A stretch of DNA of 64,000 bases. Source: Streptomyces sp. Sge12 (GTDB lineage: Bacteria > Actinomycetota > Actinomycetes > Streptomycetales > Streptomycetaceae). Where the stretch lies: contig NZ_CP020555.1 of the NCBI RefSeq assembly GCF_002080455.1, positions 4,793,501 to 4,857,500 on the forward strand, given 5' to 3'. The notes under the pieces were generated by a model. The model was not told where the DNA came from. It was given only the letters and a program-made list of their open reading frames with translations, and did no database searches. A program made the translations under genes and the position numbers. Positions 27,959 through 36,934 of this stretch are shown here, in pieces (position 1 is the stretch's first letter; every line of letters begins with the position of its first letter).

Positions 27959-28454
27959 GGTCGATCCTTGCTTGCTCGGGACGCTTGGCTTCGTGAGCTC
28001 ATCCGCGCCCGGTGGGGGGTGGCCGGCACCGGCGGCGGATCTCCCACCCCACGCCCGGGGGTCTCGCCCCCCACGGGGGTTGGAGGCGAAGGAACATCCG
28101 CAACCGGGATCCACGCCCGCTCTCGCACCATCGCGGAGGGGCCCGGCCCACAGGTCATTCACTGTCATCAAGCCCGGACAGGTGAGTCCGACAGGACTGC
28201 CCTGTCCGATCAGGACAGAAATAGAGACCCTTGGCTCGGTTTTCGGCACAAAGGTCCCTGAGGTAGTGCATCAGGCGTCTCGCCACCATACGACACGACA
28301 CGGTGGCATTTGAAAGGACTTGAGAGATGGATCACAAGGCGCGTCGGGAACCGTTCGACCATATTCGAAGGCCCTGAGCAGTTCATAAGCCCAGATCGAG
28401 AGGGGTCTGCGGGCGGGCCCCTGGATCCAGCCGCCGCGCACTACCATCACCCAC
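27959..28454. other. Intergenic region between POT transporter and response regulator
   Basis: About 500 bp without a supported gene. It carries the promoter for the minus-strand transporter and for the plus-strand two-component operon. CTGTCC-GATCA-GGACAG (28202-28218) is a 6-bp inverted repeat, and GGACAG/CTGTCC strings also occur at 28170-28205, suggesting a multi-site operator. Open frames here have no ribosome sites. Confidence 0.5.
28202..28218. promoter_or_regulatory. Inverted repeat, possible operator
   Basis: CTGTCC and GGACAG arms flank GATCA. Additional half-sites are just upstream. It lies 244 bp before the transporter start and 237 bp before the response regulator, so the controlled promoter cannot be decided. 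Confidence 0.35.
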
Positions 28455-29132
28455 ATGACGCGTGTACTGCTCGCCGAGGACGACGCATCCATCTCGGAAC
28501 CCCTGGCCCGCGCCCTGCGCCGGGAGGGGTACGAGGTCGAGGTCCGGGAGGACGGCCCCACCGCGCTGGACGCGGGACTGCAGGGCGGCGTCGACCTCGT
28601 CGTCCTCGACCTGGGGCTGCCGGGCATGGACGGCCTGGAGGTCGCCCGCCGGCTGCGCGCCGAGGGCCACGGCTTCCCGATCCTGGTCCTCACCGCCCGC
28701 GCCGACGAGGTCGACACGGTCGTCGGCCTGGACGCGGGCGCCGACGACTACGTGACCAAGCCCTTCCGGCTGGCAGAACTGCTCGCCCGGGTCCGGGCCC
28801 TGCTCCGGCGCGGCGCCGCCGAGGCCCTCCAGCCCCCCGCCACCCACGGCGTGCGGATCGACGTCGAGTCGCACCGCGCCTGGATGGGGGAGGAGGAGCT
28901 CCAGCTCACCGCCAAGGAGTTCGACCTGCTGCGGGTCCTGGTCCGCGACGCGGGCCGGGTCGTCACCCGCGACCAGCTCATGCGCGAGGTCTGGGACACC
29001 ACGTGGTGGTCCTCCACCAAGACCCTCGACATGCACATCTCCTGGCTGCGCAAGAAGCTCGGGGACGACGCCGCCAACCCCCGCTACATCGCCACCGTGC
29101 GCGGCGTCGGCTTCCGCTTCGAGAAGAGCTGA
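28455..29132 (+). CDS. OmpR-family response regulator
   Basis: A 225-residue regulator starting MTRVLLAEDDASIS. Receiver domain ~1-120 with acidic pocket D9/D10, phospho-acceptor D52 (VVLDLGLPGMDG), conserved T (VLTARADE) and K (VTKPFRLAEL). The C-terminal winged helix (~130-222) carries TAKEFDLLRVLVRDAGRVVTRDQLMREVW and the final RYIATVRGVGFRFE. The next gene encodes its histidine kinase. Signal and targets are not evident. Confidence 0.95.
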   Translation: MTRVLLAEDDASISEPLARALRREGYEVEVREDGPTALDAGLQGGVDLVVLDLGLPGMDGLEVARRLRAEGHGFPILVLTARADEVDTVVGLDAGADDYVTKPFRLAELLARVRALLRRGAAEALQPPATHGVRIDVESHRAWMGEEELQLTAKEFDLLRVLVRDAGRVVTRDQLMREVWDTTWWSSTKTLDMHISWLRKKLGDDAANPRYIATVRGVGFRFEKS

Positions 29133-29214
29133 CCGCGCTCCGGCCGCCCGCCGACCGGAGGCCGACCGGGAGCGGAGCGCCTCCCGCGGCCGCACCTGGG
29201 GCATGCTCTAGGGC

Positions 29215-30480
29215 ATGCGCCGCCGCCTGATCAACTCCACGCTCGCCGTGGTGCTCGTCGTGATCGCCGTCTTCGGGGTCTCCCTCGTCATCGTCGAGAC
29301 CCGGACCATCACCAGCAGCGCCCAGGACCGCATCGAGTCCGAGGCGCTGCGGCTCGTGGGCATCGTCGAGGCGAACGTCCTGGAGAAGAAGCCGATCGAC
29401 CCCGTGGCCCTCGGCGAGCAGCTGGACGCCGGCCACTACGCGCGGATCACCATCCCGGGCCGGCCCGCCGTGCAGGTGGGCACCCCGATCCCGGAGAGCG
29501 TCATCCGCGGTGTCGCCCGCGGGGAGCAGGGCGAGGTCGTGGTCGTCGAGGAGTCCCGCTCCATCGTGACCCGCGAGGTCGGCCGGACCCTGGCCGTGGT
29601 CGGTGCGGTGGCCCTGCTGGCCGTCGTGGCGGCCGTACTGCTCGCCGTACGCCAGGCCAACCGGCTCGCCTCCCCGCTCACCGACCTCGCCGAGACGGCC
29701 GAGCGGCTCGGCTCGGGCGACCCGCGGCCCCGGCACAAGCGCTACGGGGTCCCCGAGCTGGACCGGGTCGCGGACGTACTGGACTCCAGCGCCGAGCGGA
29801 TCGGCCGGATGCTGACGGCCGAGCGGCGCCTGGCCGCGGACGCCTCCCACCAGCTGCGCACCCCGCTCACCGCGCTCTCCATGCGGCTGGAGGAGATCAC
29901 GGTCACCGAGGACCTGGAGACCGTCCGGGAGGAGGCGACGATCGCCCTGACCCAGGTGGAGCGGCTCACGGACGTCGTGCAGCGACTGCTCACGAACTCG
30001 CGGGACCCGCGGACCGGCTCTGCGGTCCCCTTCGACCTGGACGAGGTCGTCAAACAGCAGGTGGAGGAGTGGCGGCCGGCCTACCGCAGCGCCGGCCGGG
30101 CCATCGTCCGCTCCGGGAAACAGGGCGTACGGGCCGTGGGCACCCCGGGCGCGGTCTCGCAGGTGCTGGCCACCCTCGTGGAGAACGCCCTGATGCACGG
30201 TGGCGGCACGGTCGCGCTGCGTACCCGGGTGATCGGCAACCAGGCGGTGCTGGAGGTCACGGACGAGGGGCCGGGCGTTCCGCCGGACCTCGGGAACCGG
30301 ATCTTCGAGCGGGCCATCAGCGGCCGCAACTCCACCGGGATCGGCCTCGCGGTGGCCCGGGACCTCGCGGAGGCGGACGGCGGGCGCCTCGAACTGCTCC
30401 AGACGCAGCCGCCGGTGTTCGCGCTGTTCCTCAGCCGGACGGCGCCCGAACCGGCCGAACCGCAGACCACGGTGCGCTGA
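29215..30480 (+). CDS. Sensor histidine kinase
   Basis: A 421-residue kinase. TM1 ~8-27, a short extracytoplasmic domain ~28-122 and TM2 ~123-146 precede a HAMP-like linker (~147-200). The phospho-accepting histidine is H212 in ASHQLRTPLTAL. ATP-binding boxes follow: ENALMHGGG (N), DEGPGVPPDLGNRIFERA (G1/F) and STGIGLAVARDLAEADGG (G2). It starts 82 bp after the response regulator and forms a pair with it. The sensory domain has no recognisable ligand motif. Confidence 0.93.
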   Translation: MRRRLINSTLAVVLVVIAVFGVSLVIVETRTITSSAQDRIESEALRLVGIVEANVLEKKPIDPVALGEQLDAGHYARITIPGRPAVQVGTPIPESVIRGVARGEQGEVVVVEESRSIVTREVGRTLAVVGAVALLAVVAAVLLAVRQANRLASPLTDLAETAERLGSGDPRPRHKRYGVPELDRVADVLDSSAERIGRMLTAERRLAADASHQLRTPLTALSMRLEEITVTEDLETVREEATIALTQVERLTDVVQRLLTNSRDPRTGSAVPFDLDEVVKQQVEEWRPAYRSAGRAIVRSGKQGVRAVGTPGAVSQVLATLVENALMHGGGTVALRTRVIGNQAVLEVTDEGPGVPPDLGNRIFERAISGRNSTGIGLAVARDLAEADGGRLELLQTQPPVFALFLSRTAPEPAEPQTTVR

Positions 30481-30511
30481 GGGCCGGGGCGCCCGGCAGC
30501 CGGCAGCCGGC

Positions 30512-31048
30512 CTAGTTGTTCGCGGGGGCCGGCTCGGGCAGCGGCTCCGGCCGGCGCTCCGGCTTCGGCAGTGGCGCGGGATCCGGCATCGGCTCGGTGG
30601 CGTCGACCGGCACCGGCAGGGCCCTGAAGACCCAGGTCCGGTACGACCAGAAGCGGAACACGGTGGCGGTCCCGATGCCGATGAACTTGAACACGTTGCT
30701 CGCGACCGGGCCGTCCCAGCCGAAGCCGTAGGTGGCGGTGTAGAGCACACCGCTCTCGATGACCAGGCCGATCCCGCTGAACACGGCGAACAGGACGAGC
30801 TCGCGGGTGCGGCCGCTCTTGGCGCGGTCCCGGTAGGCGAAGTAGCGGAAGCCGATGTAGTTCGTGGCGATGGCCACGACGGTGGCTATCACGCTCGCGC
30901 GCACCACCTGGAGGTCGGTCGTGTTGCGGATCAGATTGAAGACACCCAGGTTGACCAGGACGCCCAGACCGCCGACCGCCCCGAACTTGGCGACCTCTCG
31001 CACGAGGCCGCGTACACGTTCGAGGACAGATCCGCCCGGCGTGCTCAT
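30512..31048 (-). CDS. GtrA family membrane protein
   Basis: A 178-residue protein with ATG 31048 (MSTPGGSVLERV); a GTG at 31072 in frame is an alternative, and neither has a good ribosome site. Four TM segments form the GtrA domain (FGAVGGLGVLVNLGVFNLI; IATVVAIATNYIGFRYFAYRDR; LVLFAVFSGIGLVIESGVLY; NVFKFIGIGTATVFRFWSYRTWVF). The C-terminal tail is Pro/Glu-rich. GtrA proteins take part in transfer of sugar-phospholipid intermediates across the membrane for cell-surface polysaccharide synthesis. It fits the envelope-polymer theme downstream. Confidence 0.88.
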   Translation of the reverse strand: MSTPGGSVLERVRGLVREVAKFGAVGGLGVLVNLGVFNLIRNTTDLQVVRASVIATVVAIATNYIGFRYFAYRDRAKSGRTRELVLFAVFSGIGLVIESGVLYTATYGFGWDGPVASNVFKFIGIGTATVFRFWSYRTWVFRALPVPVDATEPMPDPAPLPKPERRPEPLPEPAPANN

Positions 31049-31245
31049 CAGTAGGTCAGTCCTGTCGGTCACCGCCCGCTTACGGGGCGTCCGGTGTTCT
31101 CCGTCAACCCAACCACTCTAAGTCTCCCCCCAGCGCTCCGTCTGTGCCTTCCGGCACCGTGCGACGCACGGCACACGTACGGATCGAGCCGGGGCCGCGC
31201 CCGGGCGGGTCCCGGTGGCCGAATACCGGCGGATACCCTGGAGGA

Positions 31246-32385
31246 GTGACGTTCCCGGTAGTCGGCATGGTCGGCGGCGGTCAGCTCGCCCGCATGACCC
31301 ACGAGGCGGGTATCCCCCTCGGCATCAGATTCAAGCTCCTCAGTGACAGCCCGCAGGACTCTGCGGCCCAGGTCGTGAGCGATGTCGTCATCGGCGACTA
31401 TCGCGATCTGGAGACGTTGCGCGCCTTCGCGCACGGCTGTGACGTGATCACCTTCGACCACGAGCATGTACCCATGGAGCACTTGCGGGCCCTGGAAGCG
31501 GACGGCATCCCCGTCCGCCCGGGGCCCGATGCTTTGGTGCACGCCCAGGACAAGGGGGTGATGCGCGCCAAGCTCGACGAGATCGGCGTGCCCAGCCCCC
31601 GGCACCGGATCGTGAGCGATCCGGACGACGTGACCGCCTTCGCGGACGAGGTGGGCGGGTTCCCCGTCATCCTCAAGACCGTGCGGGGCGGGTACGACGG
31701 CAAGGGGGTGTGGTTCGTCCGCACCCCCGAGGACGCGGCAGCCCCCTTCAAGGCGGGCGTCCCCGTCCTCGCGGAGGAGAAGGTCGATTACGTCCGCGAA
31801 CTCGCGGCCAACATCGTCCGCTCCCCGCACGGACAGGCGGTCGCCTATCCCGTCGTGGAGTCCGTCCAGGTGGACGGGGTCTGCGACACGGTGATCGCCC
31901 CGGCCCCGAACCTCTCGGAGGCCCTCGCGGGCGAGGCCCAGGCCCTCGCCCTGCGCATCGCCAAGGAACTCGACGTGACCGGCCACCTGGCCGTGGAGCT
32001 GTTCGAGACCACCGACGGCCGGATCCTGGTCAACGAGCTGGCGATGCGCCCGCACAACAGCGGCCACTGGACCCAGGACGGCGCCGTCACCTCCCAGTTC
32101 GCCAACCACGTACGGGCGGTCCTGGACCTCCCGCTCGGCGACCCGCGCCCCCGCGCCCGGTGGACGGTCATGGCGAACGTGCTGGGCGGGGACTACCCCG
32201 ACATGTACGCGGCGTACCTGCACTGCATGGCCCACGACCCCCAGCTGAAGATCCACATGTACGGCAAGGACGTGAAACACGGCCGCAAGGTCGGCCACGT
32301 CAACACCTACGGCGACGATCTGGACGATGTGCTGGAACGCGCACGCCACGCAGCCGGCTACCTCAGGGGAACGATCACCGCATGA
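31246..32385 (+). CDS. purK: 5-(carboxyamino)imidazole ribonucleotide synthase
   Basis: A 379-residue ATP-grasp enzyme beginning VTFPVVGMVGGGQLARM (GTG 31246). It has the N-terminal dinucleotide-like GGGQLARM, the ATP-grasp lysines in FPVILKTVRGGYDGKGVW, and VNELAMRPHNSGHWTQDG near the active site. It converts AIR plus bicarbonate and ATP to N5-CAIR in purine synthesis. GGAGGA directly abuts the GTG, too close for normal use, so the message may be leaderless, with GATACC at 31232-31237 as a possible -10. The stop overlaps the purE start. Confidence 0.95.
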   Translation: MTFPVVGMVGGGQLARMTHEAGIPLGIRFKLLSDSPQDSAAQVVSDVVIGDYRDLETLRAFAHGCDVITFDHEHVPMEHLRALEADGIPVRPGPDALVHAQDKGVMRAKLDEIGVPSPRHRIVSDPDDVTAFADEVGGFPVILKTVRGGYDGKGVWFVRTPEDAAAPFKAGVPVLAEEKVDYVRELAANIVRSPHGQAVAYPVVESVQVDGVCDTVIAPAPNLSEALAGEAQALALRIAKELDVTGHLAVELFETTDGRILVNELAMRPHNSGHWTQDGAVTSQFANHVRAVLDLPLGDPRPRARWTVMANVLGGDYPDMYAAYLHCMAHDPQLKIHMYGKDVKHGRKVGHVNTYGDDLDDVLERARHAAGYLRGTITA

Positions 32386-32918
32386 GCACCACCTCCGCAG
32401 GCCCCGTCATCGGCATCGTCATGGGCTCCGACTCGGACTGGCCCGTCATGGAGGCGGCCGCCCAGGCCCTGGACGAGTTCGAGATCCCCTACGAGGTCGA
32501 CGTCGTCTCCGCCCACCGGATGCCGCGCGAGATGATCACGTACGGGGAGCGGGCCGCCGACCGCGGGCTGAAGGCGATCATCGCGGGCGCGGGCGGAGCC
32601 GCCCACCTGCCCGGCATGCTCGCCTCGGTCACCCCGCTGCCGGTCATCGGCGTGCCGGTGCCGCTGAAGTACCTCGACGGCATGGACTCGCTGATGTCGA
32701 TCGTCCAGATGCCCGCCGGGGTTCCCGTCGCCACCGTCTCCGTCGCCGGGGCGCGCAACGCGGGGCTGCTGGCCGTACGGATGCTGGCCGCGCACGACAC
32801 CGAGCTGCTGGCCCGGATGCGCGACTTCCAGCAGGAGCTGAACGACCAGGCCACCGAGAAGGGCAAGCGGCTGCGGACGAAGGTCGCGAACGCGGAATCC
32901 TTCGGGTTCGGCAAGTGA
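32382..32918 (+). CDS. purE: N5-carboxyaminoimidazole ribonucleotide mutase
   Basis: A 178-residue class I PurE. The ATG overlaps the purK stop (ATGA). It shows GIVMGSDSDWPVM, the catalytic VSAHRMP histidine, and AGAGGAAHLPGM, all hallmarks. It moves the carboxyl of N5-CAIR to C4, giving CAIR. It also overlaps the following dipeptidase gene by 4 bp, so the three are translated from one message. Confidence 0.96.
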   Translation: MSTTSAGPVIGIVMGSDSDWPVMEAAAQALDEFEIPYEVDVVSAHRMPREMITYGERAADRGLKAIIAGAGGAAHLPGMLASVTPLPVIGVPVPLKYLDGMDSLMSIVQMPAGVPVATVSVAGARNAGLLAVRMLAAHDTELLARMRDFQQELNDQATEKGKRLRTKVANAESFGFGK

Positions 32919-34096
32919 GCGCGGCGCAGCGTCTGGACGAGGCGCGCGAGCTGCTGGCCGAGCACCCCGTCGTGGACGGCCACAACGACCTGCCCTGGGC
33001 GCTGCGTCAGCAGGTGCGCTACGACCTGGCGCAACGCGACATCGCGGGCGACCAGTCCGCCCACCTGCACACCGACATCCCCCGGCTGCGCGCCGGCGGG
33101 GTCGGCGCGCAGTTCTGGTCGGTCTACGTGCGCTCCGACTACGCCGGCGACGAGGCGGTCAGCGCCACCCTGGAGCAGATCGACATCGTCGCCCAGCTGA
33201 TCGACCGTTATCCGGGCGACCTGGTGCGGGCACTGACGGCGGACGACATGGAGGCGGCCCGCGCCGACGGCCGGATCGCCTCGCTGATGGGTGCCGAGGG
33301 CGGCCACTCCATCAACAACTCGCTCGCCACCCTGCGCGCCCTGCACCGGCTGGGCGTGCGGTACATGACGCTCACGCACAACGACACGATCGACTGGGCG
33401 GACTCGGCGACCGACGAGCCCCGGCACGGCGGTCTGACCGACTTCGGCCGCGAGGTCGTGCGCGAGATGAACCGCGTGGGCATGCTGGTGGACCTCTCGC
33501 ACGTCGCCGCGACGACGATGCGCGACGCGATCGCGGTCTCGGCCGCGCCCGTGGTCTTCTCGCACTCCTCGGCGCGGGCGGTCTGCGACCACCCGCGCAA
33601 CATCCCCGACGACGTGCTGGCGACGCTGCCGGGCAACGGCGGGGTGGCGAGGGCCACCTTCGTGCCGAAGTTCATCCTCCCGGCCGCGGTCGAGTGGACC
33701 CTGGCCGCGGACGAGAACCTGCGGGCGCACGGTTTCCACCACCTGGACACCACCCCCGAGGCGATGGCCCTGCACCGGGCCTTCGAGGCGGAGCGCCCGC
33801 GCCCGGTGGCCACGGCCGCGACGGTGGCCGACCACCTGGACCACATGCGCGAGGTGGCCGGCATCGACCACATCGGCATCGGCGGCGACTACGACGGCAC
33901 GGCCTTCACCCCGTCCGGCCTGGACGACGTGGCGGGCTACCCCAACCTGGTGGCCGAGCTGCTCACGCGCGGCTGGTCCCGTGCCGACCTGGCGAAGCTG
34001 ACCTGGTCCAACGCGGTACGGGTGCTGCGCGACGCGGAGTCGGTGGCGCGGGACCTGTCGTCGTCCCGGGGCCCGTCGAATGCGGTGATCCGGTAG
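32915..34096 (+). CDS. Membrane dipeptidase (M19 family), intact
   Basis: A 393-residue protein (GTG 32915 within GTGA overlap). M19 metal ligands are all present: VVDGHNDLPW (H23, D25), MGAEGGHS (Glu), LVDLSHVA (His), VFSHSSARA (His), plus the substrate-side IGGDYDG Asp. The family is zinc-dependent and hydrolyses dipeptides, often with D-residues or beta-lactam-like bonds. No signal peptide is visible, so it is likely cytoplasmic. Coupling to purKE is probably positional. A degenerate paralogue follows. Confidence 0.92.
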   Translation: MSAAQRLDEARELLAEHPVVDGHNDLPWALRQQVRYDLAQRDIAGDQSAHLHTDIPRLRAGGVGAQFWSVYVRSDYAGDEAVSATLEQIDIVAQLIDRYPGDLVRALTADDMEAARADGRIASLMGAEGGHSINNSLATLRALHRLGVRYMTLTHNDTIDWADSATDEPRHGGLTDFGREVVREMNRVGMLVDLSHVAATTMRDAIAVSAAPVVFSHSSARAVCDHPRNIPDDVLATLPGNGGVARATFVPKFILPAAVEWTLAADENLRAHGFHHLDTTPEAMALHRAFEAERPRPVATAATVADHLDHMREVAGIDHIGIGGDYDGTAFTPSGLDDVAGYPNLVAELLTRGWSRADLAKLTWSNAVRVLRDAESVARDLSSSRGPSNAVIR

Positions 34097-34238
34097 CGGA
34101 CGCGGTGCCCGGCGGATGCGGTAACAGGGTGTGACCTGCGGGTTCACTCGAACGCTGCGTCCGCCGGGCGGCCCTGCCGTCCCGCGTGTCACGGTGGCAC
34201 CACCTCTCCCTGCTGCCGCCGAGACCGGAGCGAACGCC

Positions 34239-35306
34239 ATGGCCGACCTGCAGGATGAACCCCACTCCGTGGGCATCGGAGCCGAAGACCTCCCCGCACC
34301 CGCGGTAGCGGTGGCGGCGGGCGCCCTCGACCGGGCCGTCGCGCTGCTGGCCGTCCATCCCGTGGCCGACGGTTGCAACACCCTGGTCTGGACCCTGCAC
34401 CAGCGCCCGTACCACGACATCGAAACCTCGGACACGGGCGTGGACACCGACATCCCGCGGCTGCGCACCGGGGGAGTGGGGGCCCAGTTCTGGTCCCTGC
34501 TCGTGCCGTCGGCGCGGGCGCACGAGAACGCCGCCGGTGAGCAGGTGCTCTCCGACACGCTGGACCAGATCGACACGGCGCTGACCCTGATGCGCCGCTA
34601 CCCCGACAGCCTGTGCCTGGCGCTCAGCGCCGACGACATGGCGGACGCCCGCAACCGAGGCCGCATCGCCTCGTTCCTGGGCCCCGTGCCGGGCCGCACG
34701 CTGACCGACTCCCTGGGTGCGCTGCGCGCCTTCCACGCGCTGGGCGTACGGGTCCTCGCGCCGGCGGGAGCGCCCTGGGCCCAGGAGGAGCTGACGGCCT
34801 TCGGGCACGAGGTGGTCCGCGAGGCGAACCGGCTGGCGATCCTGCTGGACCTCACGGACTGCCCGCCGGCGGTGGCCTGCCGGATCGCGGGTGCCTCCAA
34901 GGCGCCGGTGATCATCTCGAACACGGCGGCGGCCTCGCTGAACCCGCATCCGGGCAACGTGACCGACGAGGTCCTGGCCGCGCTGCGGGAGGCGAACGGG
35001 CTCGCGATGGTCACCTTCGACACGGCGCGCACGGGGGACTCCCTGCACGCGGTGGCGGACCACCTCGACCACGTACGGGCGATCGCGGGCCCGCACGGCG
35101 TCGGACTCGGCGCCAGCTTCGGCACCGGACCGGGCCACCCCCGCCCGACGGGGCTGACCGATCCCTCCGGCTATCCGCGGCTGATCGCGGAGCTGCTGGA
35201 GCGCGGCTGGCCGGAGTCCGAGGTGGCCCTGCTGACCTGGGGCAACGCCTTGCGCGTGGTCCGCGACGCGGAATTCACCGCCCGCGCCGCCGGCCACCGC
35301 CGCTAG
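34239..35306 (+). CDS. M19 dipeptidase-like protein lacking metal ligands (probable pseudoenzyme)
   Basis: A 355-residue paralogue of the preceding gene; ATG 34239 follows GGAG by 9 nt. Collinear similarity is obvious (DIPRLRTGGVGAQFWS, LALSADDMADARNRGRIASFLG, AFGHEVVREANRLAILLDL, WGNALRVVRDAE). The ligand positions are changed: DGHND has become DGCNT (C46, T48), the Glu-Gly-Gly-His segment is PVPGR, LSH is LTD and FSH is ISN. The Asp of GGDYDG is also lost. The frame is intact with normal codon bias, which argues against decay. It may have a binding or regulatory role. Confidence 0.85.
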   Translation: MADLQDEPHSVGIGAEDLPAPAVAVAAGALDRAVALLAVHPVADGCNTLVWTLHQRPYHDIETSDTGVDTDIPRLRTGGVGAQFWSLLVPSARAHENAAGEQVLSDTLDQIDTALTLMRRYPDSLCLALSADDMADARNRGRIASFLGPVPGRTLTDSLGALRAFHALGVRVLAPAGAPWAQEELTAFGHEVVREANRLAILLDLTDCPPAVACRIAGASKAPVIISNTAAASLNPHPGNVTDEVLAALREANGLAMVTFDTARTGDSLHAVADHLDHVRAIAGPHGVGLGASFGTGPGHPRPTGLTDPSGYPRLIAELLERGWPESEVALLTWGNALRVVRDAEFTARAAGHRR

Positions 35307-35320
35307 GCCCCGCCGAGAAC

Positions 35321-35347
35321 AGCCCCGCCGGCGATTGAGGCGCGGGG
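35321..35347. repeat. Half-copy of the intergenic palindrome family
   Basis: This 27-bp stretch (AGCCCCGCCGGCG...TTGAGGCGCGGGG type) matches the minus-strand form of 20817-20843 with one mismatch. It lies between the pseudoenzyme and the convergent nucleotide-sugar dehydrogenase. Confidence 0.7.
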
Positions 35348-35396
35348 CAGGGGCCGTGCCCCGGCAACGGCGCCGCACTCCCGCCCGGCCCGAGGG

Positions 35397-36740
35397 CTAG
35401 GCGCGCGGGCGGCCCATCGCCCGGTAGGTCCAGCCCGCGGCACGCCACCGCACCGGGTCCAGCGCGTTGCGGCCGTCCAGGACGAGGCGGTCGGTGACCA
35501 CGGCGGCCAGCTCCGCCGGGTCGAGGTCGCGGAACTCGCGCCACTCGGTGAGGTGCAGGACGACCTCCGCGCCCCGGGCCGCCGCCAGCGCGGAGTCCGC
35601 GTAGCCGAGGGTCGGGAAGACGCGCCGGGCGTTGTCCATGCCCTTGGGGTCGTAGACGGTGACCTGGCCGCCCTGGAGGTGGATCTGCCCGGCCACGTTC
35701 AGCGCGGGGGAGTCGCGGACGTCGTCCGAGTCCGGCTTGAAGGTGGCGCCGAGCACGGCGACCCGCTTGCCGAGGAACGAACCGCCCACGGCCTCCCGGG
35801 CCAGCTCGACCATGTGCCCGCGGCGCCGCATGTTGATGGAGTCGACCTCGCGCAGGAAGGTCAGCGCCTGGTCGGCGCCCAGCTCGCCGGCGCGTGCCAT
35901 GAAGGCCCGGATGTCCTTCGGCAGGCAGCCGCCGCCGAAGCCGATCCCGGCGCGCAGGAACTTCGCGCCGATCCGCTCGTCGTAGCCGATGGCCTCGGCC
36001 AGCTTGACCACGTCGCCGCCGGCGGCCTCGCACACCTCCGCCATCGCGTTGATGAAGGAGATCTTGGTGGCGAGGAAGGAGTTGGCGGCGGTCTTGACCA
36101 GCTCGGCCGTCGGGAAGTCGGTGACGACCAGCGGGGTCCCCTCGGACATCGGCGTCTCGTACACCTCCCGCAGCAGCTTCTCGCCGCGCTCGCCCTGGAC
36201 GCCGATCACGATCCGGTCGGGGTGCAGGGTGTCCTGCACGGCGAAGCCCTCCCGCAGGAACTCCGGGTTCCAGGCCAGCTCCACGTCCGCGCCCGCCGGG
36301 GACAGCTCGGTGAGCTTCGCCGCCAGCCGCTGCGCCGAGCCCACCGGGACCGTGGACTTGCCGACGACCAGCACCGGCCGGGTCAGGTGCGGGGCCAGGG
36401 AGGCCATCGCGGAGTCGACGTAGGACATGTCGCACGCGTACTCGCCGTGCTTCTGCGGAGTGTTCACGCAGACGAAGTGGACGTCGCCGAATTCCCCGAC
36501 CTCCTCGAAGGAGGTGGTGAACCGCAGCCGGCCGGTCGAGCCCGGCAGCCCGGCCACGTGCTTGGCCAGCAGCTCTTCCAGCCCGGGCTCGTACATGGGC
36601 ACCCGGCCGGAGGCGAGCAGCTCGATCTTCTCCGGCACCACGTCCAGCCCCAGCACCTCGAAGCCCAGCTCCGCCATCGCCGCGGCGTGGGTCGCGCCGA
36701 GGTAGCCGGTGCCGATCACAGTGATCCTGAGGGGGGCCAT
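35397..36740 (-). CDS. UDP-glucose/GDP-mannose dehydrogenase family protein
   Basis: A 447-residue NAD-dependent dehydrogenase; ATG 36740 has GGAG 6 nt upstream. N-terminal Rossmann ITVIGTGYLGATHAAAMAELG, then NTPQ and KSTVPVGS, the mid-domain AELVKTAANSFLATKISFINAMAEV, catalytic cysteine in GIGFGGGCLPKD, and a C-terminal UDP-binding GATFKPDSDDVRDSPAL. It oxidises a nucleotide sugar twice, most likely UDP-glucose to UDP-glucuronate, for an envelope polymer. Substrate is inferred from family. Confidence 0.92.
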   Translation of the reverse strand: MAPLRITVIGTGYLGATHAAAMAELGFEVLGLDVVPEKIELLASGRVPMYEPGLEELLAKHVAGLPGSTGRLRFTTSFEEVGEFGDVHFVCVNTPQKHGEYACDMSYVDSAMASLAPHLTRPVLVVGKSTVPVGSAQRLAAKLTELSPAGADVELAWNPEFLREGFAVQDTLHPDRIVIGVQGERGEKLLREVYETPMSEGTPLVVTDFPTAELVKTAANSFLATKISFINAMAEVCEAAGGDVVKLAEAIGYDERIGAKFLRAGIGFGGGCLPKDIRAFMARAGELGADQALTFLREVDSINMRRRGHMVELAREAVGGSFLGKRVAVLGATFKPDSDDVRDSPALNVAGQIHLQGGQVTVYDPKGMDNARRVFPTLGYADSALAAARGAEVVLHLTEWREFRDLDPAELAAVVTDRLVLDGRNALDPVRWRAAGWTYRAMGRPRA

Positions 36741-36934
36741 GGGTGCTCCAGAGGTGCGGGGCCGTTTGCGGCCACTGAGCATAGTCGGGCCCACCAGCGG
36801 GGACCTTCCCCAGGAGGCCACCTCTGTCACCCATCTCACGTGGGCCGTCCATATCGCCATCCGTGACCGGCCCACTAAGCTTGGGTTACTTAACGGTAGT
36901 TAGCATCACGCATCACCCTGGGGAGTGAGAGATC

